A stretch of 39,626 bases of DNA, taken from an uncultured Clostridia bacterium (lineage in GTDB: Bacteria > Bacillota > Clostridia > Christensenellales > UBA1242). The notes beneath the pieces were generated by a model. That model saw nothing but the letters and a program-made list of their open reading frames with translations, did no database searches and was not told where the DNA came from. A program made the position numbers and the translations under genes. The stretch's first letter is position 1, and every line of letters starts with the position of its first letter. This document shows, piece after piece, positions 34,616 through 39,626 of this stretch. The stretch is from the NCBI GenBank assembly GCA_944381825.1, contig CALWMK010000014.1, positions 1-39,626 of the forward strand, given 5' to 3'.

Positions 34616-34763
34616 TGACAAATATGGCGATGCGATGCTTGTCATCAATTTCTTGAATTTAAAGTAATAAAAAATATATTTTAAAGAATAAAAAGGATTG
34701 ATTTGCACAAAATATTTTAAAGAAGTTTGATTTTTTTTATACAAAAAATTTTTTAAACTTCTT
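34616..34763 (+). promoter_or_regulatory. Upstream region of the YjzC gene: dyad, promoter and leader hairpin
   Basis: TGACAA (34616-34621) and TTGTCA (34639-34644) form a dyad. Just downstream TTGAAT (34653-34658) and TATATT (34675-34680) form a 16-base-spaced promoter candidate. The leader then carries AAGAAGTTT (34720-34728) pairing with AAACTTCTT (34755-34763), enclosing T8 and A6 runs that can also pair. No riboswitch family is recognised. Confidence 0.45.
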
Positions 34764-34782
34764 GAAAAAATTGGAGGTAAAA

Positions 34783-34950
34783 ATGGAACAACAAAACAAA
34801 TGGCGTCCAGGCGAAGAAGCGCCAGAAACAGGAAACTATGCTTGCTTTGATGAACAGGGAAGCAATGGAGGGGCAGTATACCTTGAAAAAGGTCAGCGTT
34901 TTCCAGCAACTCAGCATTCTGGAAGCTATTATAAAAGAGATGGAGAATAA
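34783..34950 (+). CDS. YjzC-like small protein
   Basis: This 55-residue product follows the pattern of the YjzC family of Firmicutes: KWRPGEEAPETGNYACFDEQ, then a Gly-rich turn, then VYLEKGQRFPATQHSGSYY. The family function is unknown. It is soluble with no signal peptide. GGAGG (34773-34777) fixes the start at ATG 34783; the in-frame start seven codons upstream lacks a ribosome site. It stands alone with its own leader and a shared terminator. Confidence 0.75.
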   Translation: MEQQNKWRPGEEAPETGNYACFDEQGSNGGAVYLEKGQRFPATQHSGSYYKRDGE

Positions 34951-35041
34951 TTTTTAGTTAAAGATTGGTTTTTAAATTGCTATTTTAATAACCATCTAAC
35001 AAAAATTATTAAGACTCAAATTTGTTAATGATATTTTATAA

Positions 35042-35069
35042 AAAACCACGGATTTTCAACCGTGGTTTT
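35042..35069. terminator. Bidirectional terminator between YjzC and rpsR
   Basis: AAAACCACGG (35042-35051) pairs perfectly with CCGTGGTTTT (35060-35069). It lies between convergent genes and can end both, including the rpsF-ssb-rpsR transcript. Confidence 0.85.
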
Positions 35070-35145
35070 ATGTTGTTAAAATAACTTATCAAAACATCCT
35101 TTGATTTAAAATAATGAGTGGATGTTAAGCATAGTTTGAAAAAAA

Positions 35146-35448
35146 TTAGTCAGCTTGGAAAGGGAGAAGAGCCATTACTCTTGCTCTCTTAATTGCATTT
35201 GCTAATTCTCTTTGATGTTTTGAACAAACACCAGTTTGTCTTCTTGGAACGATTTTGCCCTTTTCTGTCACATATTTTCTAAGTCTGTTAACATCTTTGT
35301 AGTCAATAGCCTTAGCTTTGTCTTGACAAAATTGACAAACTTTCTTTTTGCTTACATTCTTACGGTATTTTTTAACTGCTTTTTCTTCAGTTTTAACCTC
35401 TTCTTTTACAGCAGGTGTTTCGTTTAAAACTTCTTTTTCTTCGCTCAT
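35146..35448 (-). CDS. rpsR: 30S ribosomal protein S18
   Basis: S18 binds 16S rRNA with S6 in the platform of the small subunit. The 100-residue product has a Glu/Lys-rich extension of about 30 residues before the conserved core. The core reads VCQFC near 38-42, [19 protein letters not shown] and [20 protein letters not shown]. The CxxC and the later Cys/His mark the zinc-binding form. TAGGAGG just before the ATG overlaps the end of ssb. It is the last gene of the rpsF-ssb-rpsR operon; rplI and dnaB, often next, are absent. Confidence 0.96.
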   Translation of the reverse strand: MSEEKEVLNETPAVKEEVKTEEKAVKKYRKNVSKKKVCQFCQDKAKAIDYKDVNRLRKYVTEKGKIVPRRQTGVCSKHQRELANAIKRARVMALLPFQAD

Positions 35449-35460
35449 ATTAACCTCCTA

Positions 35461-35865
35461 TTAAAATGGAAGACTGTCGTCATCAATTGGTTCAAGCTCT
35501 GCAACTTCTTCTTTTTTGGCTTGAGTTATTGATGCACCTTCAGTGCTTTGTTTTGTGGAAAGGAATTCAACCTCGTCAGCAACAATATCTGTTACATATC
35601 GCTTGGTGCCATCTTGAGCATCGTAACTTCTTGTTTGGATGCTTCCTATTACACTGGCTTTACTTCCTTTTCTAAGATATTTATGGCAGTTTTCGCCTTG
35701 ATTTCTCCAAACAGTAATATTTAAAAAGTCGGTTTCTCTTTCTCCTTCAGCATTTTGAAAACGACGAGGAACAGCCAAAGTAAAACGGCATACAGAAATT
35801 CCGCTTGGTGTTTGAGAAAGTTCTGGGTCTTTGGTTAAATTTCCTATTAATAAAACTTTGTTCAT
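35461..35865 (-). CDS. ssb: Single-stranded DNA-binding protein
   Basis: SSB coats single-stranded DNA during replication and repair and recruits partners by its acidic tail. The 134-residue product has an OB fold (KVLLIGNLTKDPELSQTPSG, then FLNITVWRNQGENCHKYLRK and GSKASVIGSIQTRSY). A short linker and the interaction tip DDDSLPF end it. The linker is only about 20 residues, shorter than in many SSBs. AGGAG precedes the ATG, and the gap to rpsF is eight bases, the standard operon order. Confidence 0.97.
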   Translation of the reverse strand: MNKVLLIGNLTKDPELSQTPSGISVCRFTLAVPRRFQNAEGERETDFLNITVWRNQGENCHKYLRKGSKASVIGSIQTRSYDAQDGTKRYVTDIVADEVEFLSTKQSTEGASITQAKKEEVAELEPIDDDSLPF

Positions 35866-35873
35866 AAATACTC

Positions 35874-36161
35874 CTAATCTTCTTTTTTTACAAACATATG
35901 ACGCACAATTCCGTCTGTTATGTTCATAAGTTTGCTCATGCCATCAATAACTTCAGGTTTTGAAGAGAAGGTCATCAAAACATAATAGCCTTCGTTTTTG
36001 AAGTTGATTGGATAGGCAAGTTTTTTCATTCCCCATTTATCAATGCCTGCAATTTCTCCACCTTTTTCTTCAACTAAGGATTTGAATTTTGCAATCAAGG
36101 CTTCACGCTTTTCTTCGGTTACATCTTGTGCAATGATATAGAGAAGTTCATACTTATTCAT
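35874..36161 (-). CDS. rpsF: 30S ribosomal protein S6
   Basis: S6 pairs with S18 on the small-subunit platform. The 95-residue product reads NKYELLYIIAQDVTEEKREA, GGEIAGIDKWGMKKLAYPI, EGYYVLMTFSSKPE and NITDGIVRHMFVKKED, the full family length. I start at ATG 36161, preceded by a strong GGAGG site, and not at an upstream codon that would add 17 residues. The leader contains a strong hairpin (36191-36210) and the promoter is at 36244-36272. Confidence 0.96.
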   Translation of the reverse strand: MNKYELLYIIAQDVTEEKREALIAKFKSLVEEKGGEIAGIDKWGMKKLAYPINFKNEGYYVLMTFSSKPEVIDGMSKLMNITDGIVRHMFVKKED

Positions 36162-36183
36162 ACTTTTTCCTCCTTCCTTTTGG

Positions 36184-36219
36184 ACTTTTGGTTTTCGCAA
36201 CAGCGAAAACAAGGAAAGT
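36184..36219 (-). promoter_or_regulatory. rpsF leader hairpin, candidate S6:S18 autoregulatory site
   Basis: In the RNA, GTTTTCGC and GCGAAAAC form a perfect eight-base stem with loop TGTT (36191-36210). A second stem, ACTTT with AAAGT (36215-36219 and 36184-36188), lies below it across an asymmetric internal loop (CCTT opposite CA). S6:S18 repression of rpsF leaders through a bulged hairpin is known in other bacteria. I cannot confirm its conserved bases here. Confidence 0.4.
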
Positions 36220-36243
36220 AAGACATGCTCACTTCTGGTAGAA

Positions 36244-36272
36244 AGTATAGCACATTCATATTATTTTTGCAA
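36244..36272 (-). promoter_or_regulatory. Promoter of rpsF-ssb-rpsR
   Basis: On the minus strand TTGCAA (36267-36272) and TATACT (36244-36249) are 17 bases apart. The rpmB promoter at 39195-39223 uses the same -35 box and spacing. Confidence 0.8.
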
Positions 36273-36539
36273 GTATTTTAGTTTTCCTTATTTTAAAAGC
36301 TGATTTGTTTATTTTCTTGAATTAACAATTGTTCTGGGCTGTCATGAACGAACTCATGAGTTTCAGATTTATTGAAACATATGCTTGCCACAATTTCTTG
36401 CATTTCTTTTTTGCTTCTGTTACAAGGATATAAAAATAATATTAGAGTTATTTCTTTTTTTTAATTCTTTACATAGATTAAAACAATGCAAGTATTGTAG
36501 AAGGATGCATATGAGAATTACATCAAAAGGCGAGTTTAA
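36273..36539. other. Intergenic region with palindromes, no gene recognised
   Basis: The gap between the rpsF promoter and the Nudix gene is mostly non-coding. It holds AACAATTGTT, a perfect AACTCATGAGTT palindrome (36351-36362) and GTTTCA/TGAAAC nearby. I cannot assign a function, and no open frame here looks like a protein family. Confidence 0.4.
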
Positions 36540-36638
36540 CAGTTGCATGTTTTTAATACCGAGAGGATAGATTTTAGGCATGGAAATGTGAGAGAAAATA
36601 TTTTAAAGGCTTTAGAAAAACATTATGAATTTGAATAG
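36540..36638 (+). pseudogene. Possible C-terminal gene remnant before the Nudix gene
   Basis: A stretch open from just after a stop at 36537 to the stop at 36636 encodes FNTERIDFRHGNVRENILKA and LEKHYEFE, which looks like the helical tail of a real protein. It has no convincing start. It ends inside the Nudix ribosome site, as an upstream operon partner would. It may be what is left after a deletion; the family is not recognised. Confidence 0.25.
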
Positions 36639-36647
36639 GAGAACAAT

Positions 36648-37127
36648 ATGGATTTAGAAATTAAAAATGACAAAGAACGATTTAAATGTAGAGTAAATGG
36701 AGTTTTAATTAATGACGACAAAATGCTTGCCTTGCAGATGTTTAACAACGGATTTTTTTGTTGCCCTGGAGGACATATTGAACTCGGGGAAGACTCTAAG
36801 ACGGCAATTATAAGAGAGCTCAAAGAAGAAACTGGTCTTGATGTTCATGTTGAAAAACTTCTTTGTATAATAGAAAATTTTTATTTTGGCTGGAAGCAAG
36901 ACAATTGTCACGAAATTAGTTTTTATTATTTGCTTAAAGCAAATGATTTAAAAGACAAGAGTGAAAATTTTAAGCTAATCGAATATGATATGGGAAGAGA
37001 ATTACAAATGGATTTTAGATGGTTTAAACTAGATGAAATTGGTGACGTTGAATTTAAACCGTTACAATTAAAAAATAAATTAAAAAACCATAATTTTAAT
37101 TTTGAACACTTCATTACACGACAATAA
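36648..37127 (+). CDS. Nudix hydrolase
   Basis: Nudix enzymes cleave nucleoside diphosphates linked to another group, using Mg2+ held by the Nudix box. The 159-residue product has an intact box running from Gly42 to Leu64: Gly42, five residues, Glu48, seven residues, then REL KEETGL with Arg56, Glu57, Glu60, Glu61 and Gly63. The N-terminal CRVNGVLINDDKMLALQ is the usual first strand. The C-terminal half (WFKLDEI) fits ADP-ribose or nucleotide hydrolases, but the substrate cannot be told. AGGAGA precedes the ATG. Confidence 0.92.
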   Translation: MDLEIKNDKERFKCRVNGVLINDDKMLALQMFNNGFFCCPGGHIELGEDSKTAIIRELKEETGLDVHVEKLLCIIENFYFGWKQDNCHEISFYYLLKANDLKDKSENFKLIEYDMGRELQMDFRWFKLDEIGDVEFKPLQLKNKLKNHNFNFEHFITRQ

Positions 37128-37156
37128 TTTTTATGGAAAAAATTTTAGTGAAGTAC

Positions 37157-37185
37157 TTGACAAAGAAACTTTTTTATGAGATACT
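37157..37185 (+). promoter_or_regulatory. Promoter of rplJ-rplL
   Basis: TTGACA (37157-37162) and GATACT (37180-37185) are 17 bases apart and place the start near 37192, before the L10 leader. A second TACTTGACA occurs 28 bases downstream (37182-37190). Its promoter would start transcription inside the leader's first stem, so it is less likely to be the main one. Confidence 0.65.
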
Positions 37186-37204
37186 TGACAGGTAAATTGA
37201 ATAT

Positions 37205-37320
37205 TCCCTTATCTAAGAAAGCAAGTGCATTTTGCGTAAAGTCATTTGACTACTTGCCGAGATAAAGTTTTGGTTTGTTTTTTCATTCCCTTTGCTTTAT
37301 TTCGGCAAAGGGAATTTTAA
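37205..37320 (+). promoter_or_regulatory. L10 leader with intrinsic terminator
   Basis: TTATCT (37209-37214) pairs with AGATAA (37260-37265) and GCAAGT (37221-37226) with ACTTGC (37252-37257). The word ACTTGCCGAGATAA matches the conserved 3' side of the L10-L12 binding leader. Downstream ATTCCCTTTGC (37285-37295) pairs perfectly with GCAAAGGGAAT (37305-37315), followed by a T-rich tail. This arrangement fits known feedback control: free L10(L12) complex binds the leader and lets the terminator or repression act. Confidence 0.8.
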
Positions 37321-37359
37321 TTTATTGCAGCTTTAAATTTTAAAAAAAGGAGGGAATGT

Positions 37360-37875
37360 ATGAGTGCTAATTTAGAAGCTAAAAAACTCATTGTTGAAGA
37401 AATTAAAGAAAAAATTAGCAAGTCAAAGTCTATTGCTTTCGTTGATTATCGTGGTTTGAATGTGGAACTAGACACAAAAATTAGAAAAACTTTCAAAGAA
37501 CAAGGCGGAGAGTACAAAGTTTATAAAAACAGGCTTGTTTTAAGGGCCTTAAATGAACTTGGAATTGCTGTTGAAGAAAATCAGCTTGAAGGAACTAATG
37601 CCGTTGTGTTTAGCTATAAAGACGAAGTTTCTGCGCCTAAAGTGCTTGTAAAAAGCATTGAAGATGACAAGGTTCTTAAACTAAAATTTGGCATTGTTGA
37701 TGGAAAAGTTGTTAGCAAAGAAGAAATTGAAAAATTGTCAAAACTTCCTTCAAAAGAAGTTCTCATCGCACAACTTTTGTCTATGCTCAATGCTCCTGCA
37801 AGAAATCTTGTCAGTGTGCTTAGCGCGCCAACCAGAGGCTTGGTTGTTGCTCTTGACCAAATCGCTCAAAAATAG
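37360..37875 (+). CDS. rplJ: 50S ribosomal protein L10
   Basis: L10 forms the base of the ribosomal stalk and carries L7/L12 dimers. The 171-residue product shows the family start (EAKKLIVEEIKEKISKSKSI, FVDYRGLNV), the rRNA-binding YKVYKNRLVLRALNELG and EGTNAVVFS. The C-terminal helix that binds L7/L12 (ARNLVSVLSAPTRGLVVALD) is also present. AGGAGG precedes the ATG. It follows the L10 leader and is 45 bases before rplL, the standard pair. Confidence 0.97.
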   Translation: MSANLEAKKLIVEEIKEKISKSKSIAFVDYRGLNVELDTKIRKTFKEQGGEYKVYKNRLVLRALNELGIAVEENQLEGTNAVVFSYKDEVSAPKVLVKSIEDDKVLKLKFGIVDGKVVSKEEIEKLSKLPSKEVLIAQLLSMLNAPARNLVSVLSAPTRGLVVALDQIAQK

Positions 37876-37920
37876 AGCAAAATTTTGATTTGTAAATAGT
37901 TTTAAAAGGAGAATTTAAAA

Positions 37921-38298
37921 ATGGCAGATTTAAATAAATTTGTAGAAGAAATTAAAACACTTACTTTAGTAGAAGTTAGTGAACTTGTAAAAATGTTGGA
38001 AGAGGAATTTGGCGTTAGTGCGGCTGCTCCAGTTGCAGTTGCTGCTGCTCCAGCTGCTGGTGCTGCTGCTCCAGCTGCTGAAGAAAAATCTGAATTCACA
38101 GTGGTTTTAAAAGAAGTTGGCGACAACAAAATTGGTGTTATCAAAGTTGTTAGAGAGGTTACAGGACTTGGCCTTTCAGAAGCAAAAGCTCTTGTTGATG
38201 GAGCTCCTTCAACACTTAAAGAAAGCGTTCCAACAAAAGAAGCTAAAGAATTCGAAGCTAAATTCAAAGAAGTCGGCGCTACAGTCGAACTTAAATAA
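37921..38298 (+). CDS. rplL: 50S ribosomal protein L7/L12
   Basis: L7/L12 is the flexible stalk protein that recruits and activates translation factors. The 125-residue product has the N-terminal dimer and L10-binding part ([20 protein letters not shown]), a long Ala/Pro hinge (about 34-60) and the C-terminal domain [39 protein letters not shown] and [20 protein letters not shown] precedes the ATG. It shares the L10 leader transcript and ends at a strong terminator. Confidence 0.98.
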   Translation: MADLNKFVEEIKTLTLVEVSELVKMLEEEFGVSAAAPVAVAAAPAAGAAAPAAEEKSEFTVVLKEVGDNKIGVIKVVREVTGLGLSEAKALVDGAPSTLKESVPTKEAKEFEAKFKEVGATVELK

Positions 38299-38335
38299 GT
38301 TTAAATCACATAAAATTTTAAAATTTAAAGTGCAA

Positions 38336-38362
38336 AAAACTCAAGATTTTTTCTTGAGTTTT
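38336..38362 (+). terminator. Terminator after rplL
   Basis: AAAACTCAAGA (38336-38346) pairs perfectly with TCTTGAGTTTT (38352-38362) around T5, followed by ATTTT. Confidence 0.88.
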
Positions 38363-38417
38363 ATTTTGGCTTAAACCAAAATGCTTTAAAAGAAGATAAA
38401 AGCTTAATGAGTTTTAA

Positions 38418-38446
38418 TTGACTTTAAAAGTTTTATAAAATATACT
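38418..38446 (+). promoter_or_regulatory. Promoter of comFC copy 2, apparently leaderless
   Basis: TTGACT (38418-38423) and TATACT (38441-38446) are 17 bases apart. The ATG at 38455 begins eight bases past the -10 box, where transcription should start, and no ribosome site precedes it. Confidence 0.7.
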
Positions 38447-38454
38447 CTAAATAT

Positions 38455-39186
38455 ATGACTTTTTTCGACAAAATTTTGGATGTGATTTTTCCTAATAATT
38501 TTAAATGCATATTTTGTGGTTGTGAAATTTCTGCTTCTTGTCCGCCTTATGTTTGTGATAGGTGTGTTAAAATTTTGCCTTTTATAAATGGCAAAATTTG
38601 TTTAAGATGTGGTGAGCCAATATCGTCTTTGTCTGATTATTGTATTAAATGTAAAGATAATATTAGATTTTTTAATTTTGCAAGAGCTCCATTTGTTTAT
38701 GAACACCCAATCAGCACCTTAATTCATGGATTTAAATATAGAAATCAAAAATATACTTTTGAAAGTTTGGCAAAATATATGGAGGAGTGTTATATTAAAA
38801 ACGATTTTCAAACCGATTTAATAATTCCTGTTCCAAGCTCTAAAAAAAGACTAAAAGTAAGAGGTTACAATCAAGCTGAGCTTTTGAGTAAGCAACTTTC
38901 AAAATCGCTTGGATTAGAACTTGAAACCGATGTTTTAATTAAGGTGAGGCACACCCCGCCACAAACAACATTAAATTATTTTGAACGACAAAAAAATTTG
39001 TTTGGGTCTTTTACAGTTGAAAATCGGGAAAAGATTATTGGTAAAAATGTTTTACTAGTTGATGATGTTTTAACGACTGGTGCTACCATAAACTATTGTA
39101 GTGAAGTTTTGAAACTTTCAAAAGCTAAAAAAGTTTTTGTCTTGACCCTTGCAAGGACCCAATCTGAACTTGCTAAAAAAGGTTAA
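38455..39186 (+). CDS. comFC: ComFC-like phosphoribosyltransferase-domain protein, copy 2
   Basis: This second 243-residue ComFC-type protein has the same plan as copy 1 at 4665. Zinc-ribbon Cys pairs (CIFC, CDRC, CLRC, CIKC) are followed by the phosphoribosyltransferase domain. It keeps the canonical VPSSKKRLKVRGYNQAELLS segment, KVRHTPPQTTLNYFERQKNL and the PRPP loop VLLVDDVLTTGATINY. It is likely the ancestral-type copy, as its conserved loop is less altered. The gene seems leaderless, unlike copy 1, which is coupled to recD2. A role in DNA uptake is inferred from relatives; no other competence genes are in the window. Confidence 0.92.
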   Translation: MTFFDKILDVIFPNNFKCIFCGCEISASCPPYVCDRCVKILPFINGKICLRCGEPISSLSDYCIKCKDNIRFFNFARAPFVYEHPISTLIHGFKYRNQKYTFESLAKYMEECYIKNDFQTDLIIPVPSSKKRLKVRGYNQAELLSKQLSKSLGLELETDVLIKVRHTPPQTTLNYFERQKNLFGSFTVENREKIIGKNVLLVDDVLTTGATINYCSEVLKLSKAKKVFVLTLARTQSELAKKG

Positions 39187-39194
39187 AAAAACAC

Positions 39195-39223
39195 TTGCAA
39201 AAAATAAAAAAAGATGCTATTAT
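39195..39223 (+). promoter_or_regulatory. Promoter of rpmB
   Basis: TTGCAA (39195-39200) and TATTAT (39218-39223) are 17 bases apart, with the ribosome site GGGAGG at 39245-39250. Confidence 0.75.
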
Positions 39224-39255
39224 GTTATGACTAAAATTTTAAGCGGGAGGAAAAA

Positions 39256-39435
39256 ATGAGCAGAGTATGTGAAATTTGTGGTAAGGGTGCTATGACTGGC
39301 AATAAAGTTAGTCACTCAAATAGAAAGGCAAACAAAACATGGCAGGTTAATCTTCAAGAAACCACAATGGAAATAGACGGAAAAGTTAAAAAGGTTACAG
39401 CATGCACAAAATGCATTAAAACAAATAAAAAATAA
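39256..39435 (+). CDS. rpmB: 50S ribosomal protein L28
   Basis: L28 is a small protein of the large subunit. The 59-residue product begins MSRVCEICGKGAMTGNKVSH and continues SNRKANKTWQVNLQ. It ends with VTACTKCIKTNKK, which gives two CxxC pairs (CEIC and CTKC), the zinc-binding form common in Firmicutes. GGGAGG (39245-39250) lies six bases before the ATG. The gene stands alone with its own promoter and a nested-hairpin terminator. Confidence 0.95.
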   Translation: MSRVCEICGKGAMTGNKVSHSNRKANKTWQVNLQETTMEIDGKVKKVTACTKCIKTNKK

Positions 39436-39437
39436 AC

Positions 39438-39506
39438 ACTTGAGAAGTTATGACAAATATCAATCCTAGGATTGTGTTAAACATTGTTTGGCTTCTCTAG
39501 TTTTTT
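39438..39506. terminator. Nested-hairpin terminator after rpmB
   Basis: ACTTGAGAAG (39438-39447) pairs with CTTCTCTAGT (39492-39501, one mismatch), followed by T6. A perfect CAATCCTAGGATTG palindrome (39461-39474) lies inside. The plan is one outer stem around an inner hairpin, like the elements at 73, 10993 and 31604. Confidence 0.6.
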
Positions 39507-39552
39507 ATATTGCGTTGTTTATTTACAAATATACGACTCTTGCTTTTAAACA

Positions 39553-39626
39553 ATAGTTTATATTAACGGAAGTCAGAGGAAAGCAATGCGAAGCATTATT
39601 TTCAAATGACTGATGTTAATTCAAAC
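39553..39626. repeat. Right copy of 74-bp terminal inverted repeat, palindromic
   Basis: It is the exact reverse complement of 4-77, ending at the last base of the window. The internal hairpin spans 39562-39620. No transposase or integrase is near. Confidence 0.9.

Noticed and set aside
36385..36570. Plus-strand gene of 61 residues upstream of the Nudix gene
   Set aside because: No ribosome site and no family-like sequence; the neighbouring frame from 36540 looks more protein-like.
37902..38267. Minus-strand gene opposite rplL
   Set aside because: It is a shadow of the Ala-rich L7/L12 coding sequence.
4..39626. Whole window as a transposon or linear plasmid with terminal repeats
   Set aside because: It carries core ribosomal and repair genes and no transposase, replication or telomere gene. 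An assembly break at a dispersed repeat is simpler.
1..39626. CRISPR array, tRNA or rRNA
   Set aside because: No regularly spaced direct repeats, and no tRNA or rRNA sequence recognised on either strand.

Overview
The window looks like chromosomal DNA of an uncultured low-G+C, Gram-positive bacterium (Bacillota, most likely a gut clostridium). The evidence is strongly AT-rich sequence, strong GGAGG-type ribosome sites, TGA used as stop, and a typical Firmicute gene set: recF, recD2, comFC, cardiolipin synthase, rpsF-ssb-rpsR, an L10 leader before rplJ-rplL, YjzC, a Myb/SANT (RsfA-like) protein and rubrerythrins. A lineage call finer than this would be guesswork. I see no tRNA, rRNA, CRISPR array, integrase or transposase.

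Layout. 1-1000: a palindromic repeat, a multi-hairpin element and an HD-phosphohydrolase gene broken by three frameshifts. 1183-6900: recF (-) diverges from recD2-comFC (+), which runs tail to tail into a cardiolipin synthase (-). 7000-10900: an ankyrin protein, a Myb/SANT coiled-coil protein and two lineage-specific proteins, one membrane-anchored. 11079-11779: a small Cys-rich membrane peptide diverges from an ArsR-type regulator across a dyad. 11858-12018: a candidate 6S-like RNA. 12404-30878: dUTPase followed by one 18-kb gene for a 6002-residue surface protein that fills 45% of the window. 30959-32316: two rubrerythrins of different type. 32483-34502: a membrane protein meets two tandem sigma-70-like genes, the second interrupted at an A7 run. 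34783-39435: YjzC, rpsR-ssb-rpsF (-), Nudix, L10 leader-rplJ-rplL, a second comFC and rpmB.

How the parts work together. Housekeeping blocks (DNA repair, ribosomal proteins) flank an accessory core of surface, oxidative-stress and regulatory genes. Several genes carry readable control signals. recD2 and the second comFC appear leaderless. The first rubrerythrin has its ribosome site buried in a 5'-end hairpin. rplJ-rplL has a leader plus terminator. rpsF and rpmB share a TTGCAA / 17-base-spacer promoter.

The window is framed by a 74-bp inverted repeat that is itself a nested palindrome. Several intergenic gaps hold compact structures in which one outer stem encloses one to three hairpins. 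The most unusual items are these structured repeats, the giant surface protein with matching end domains and six two-domain modules, the A7-interrupted sigma duplicate, the Cys-rich peptide/ArsR pair and the self-sequestering rubrerythrin leader.
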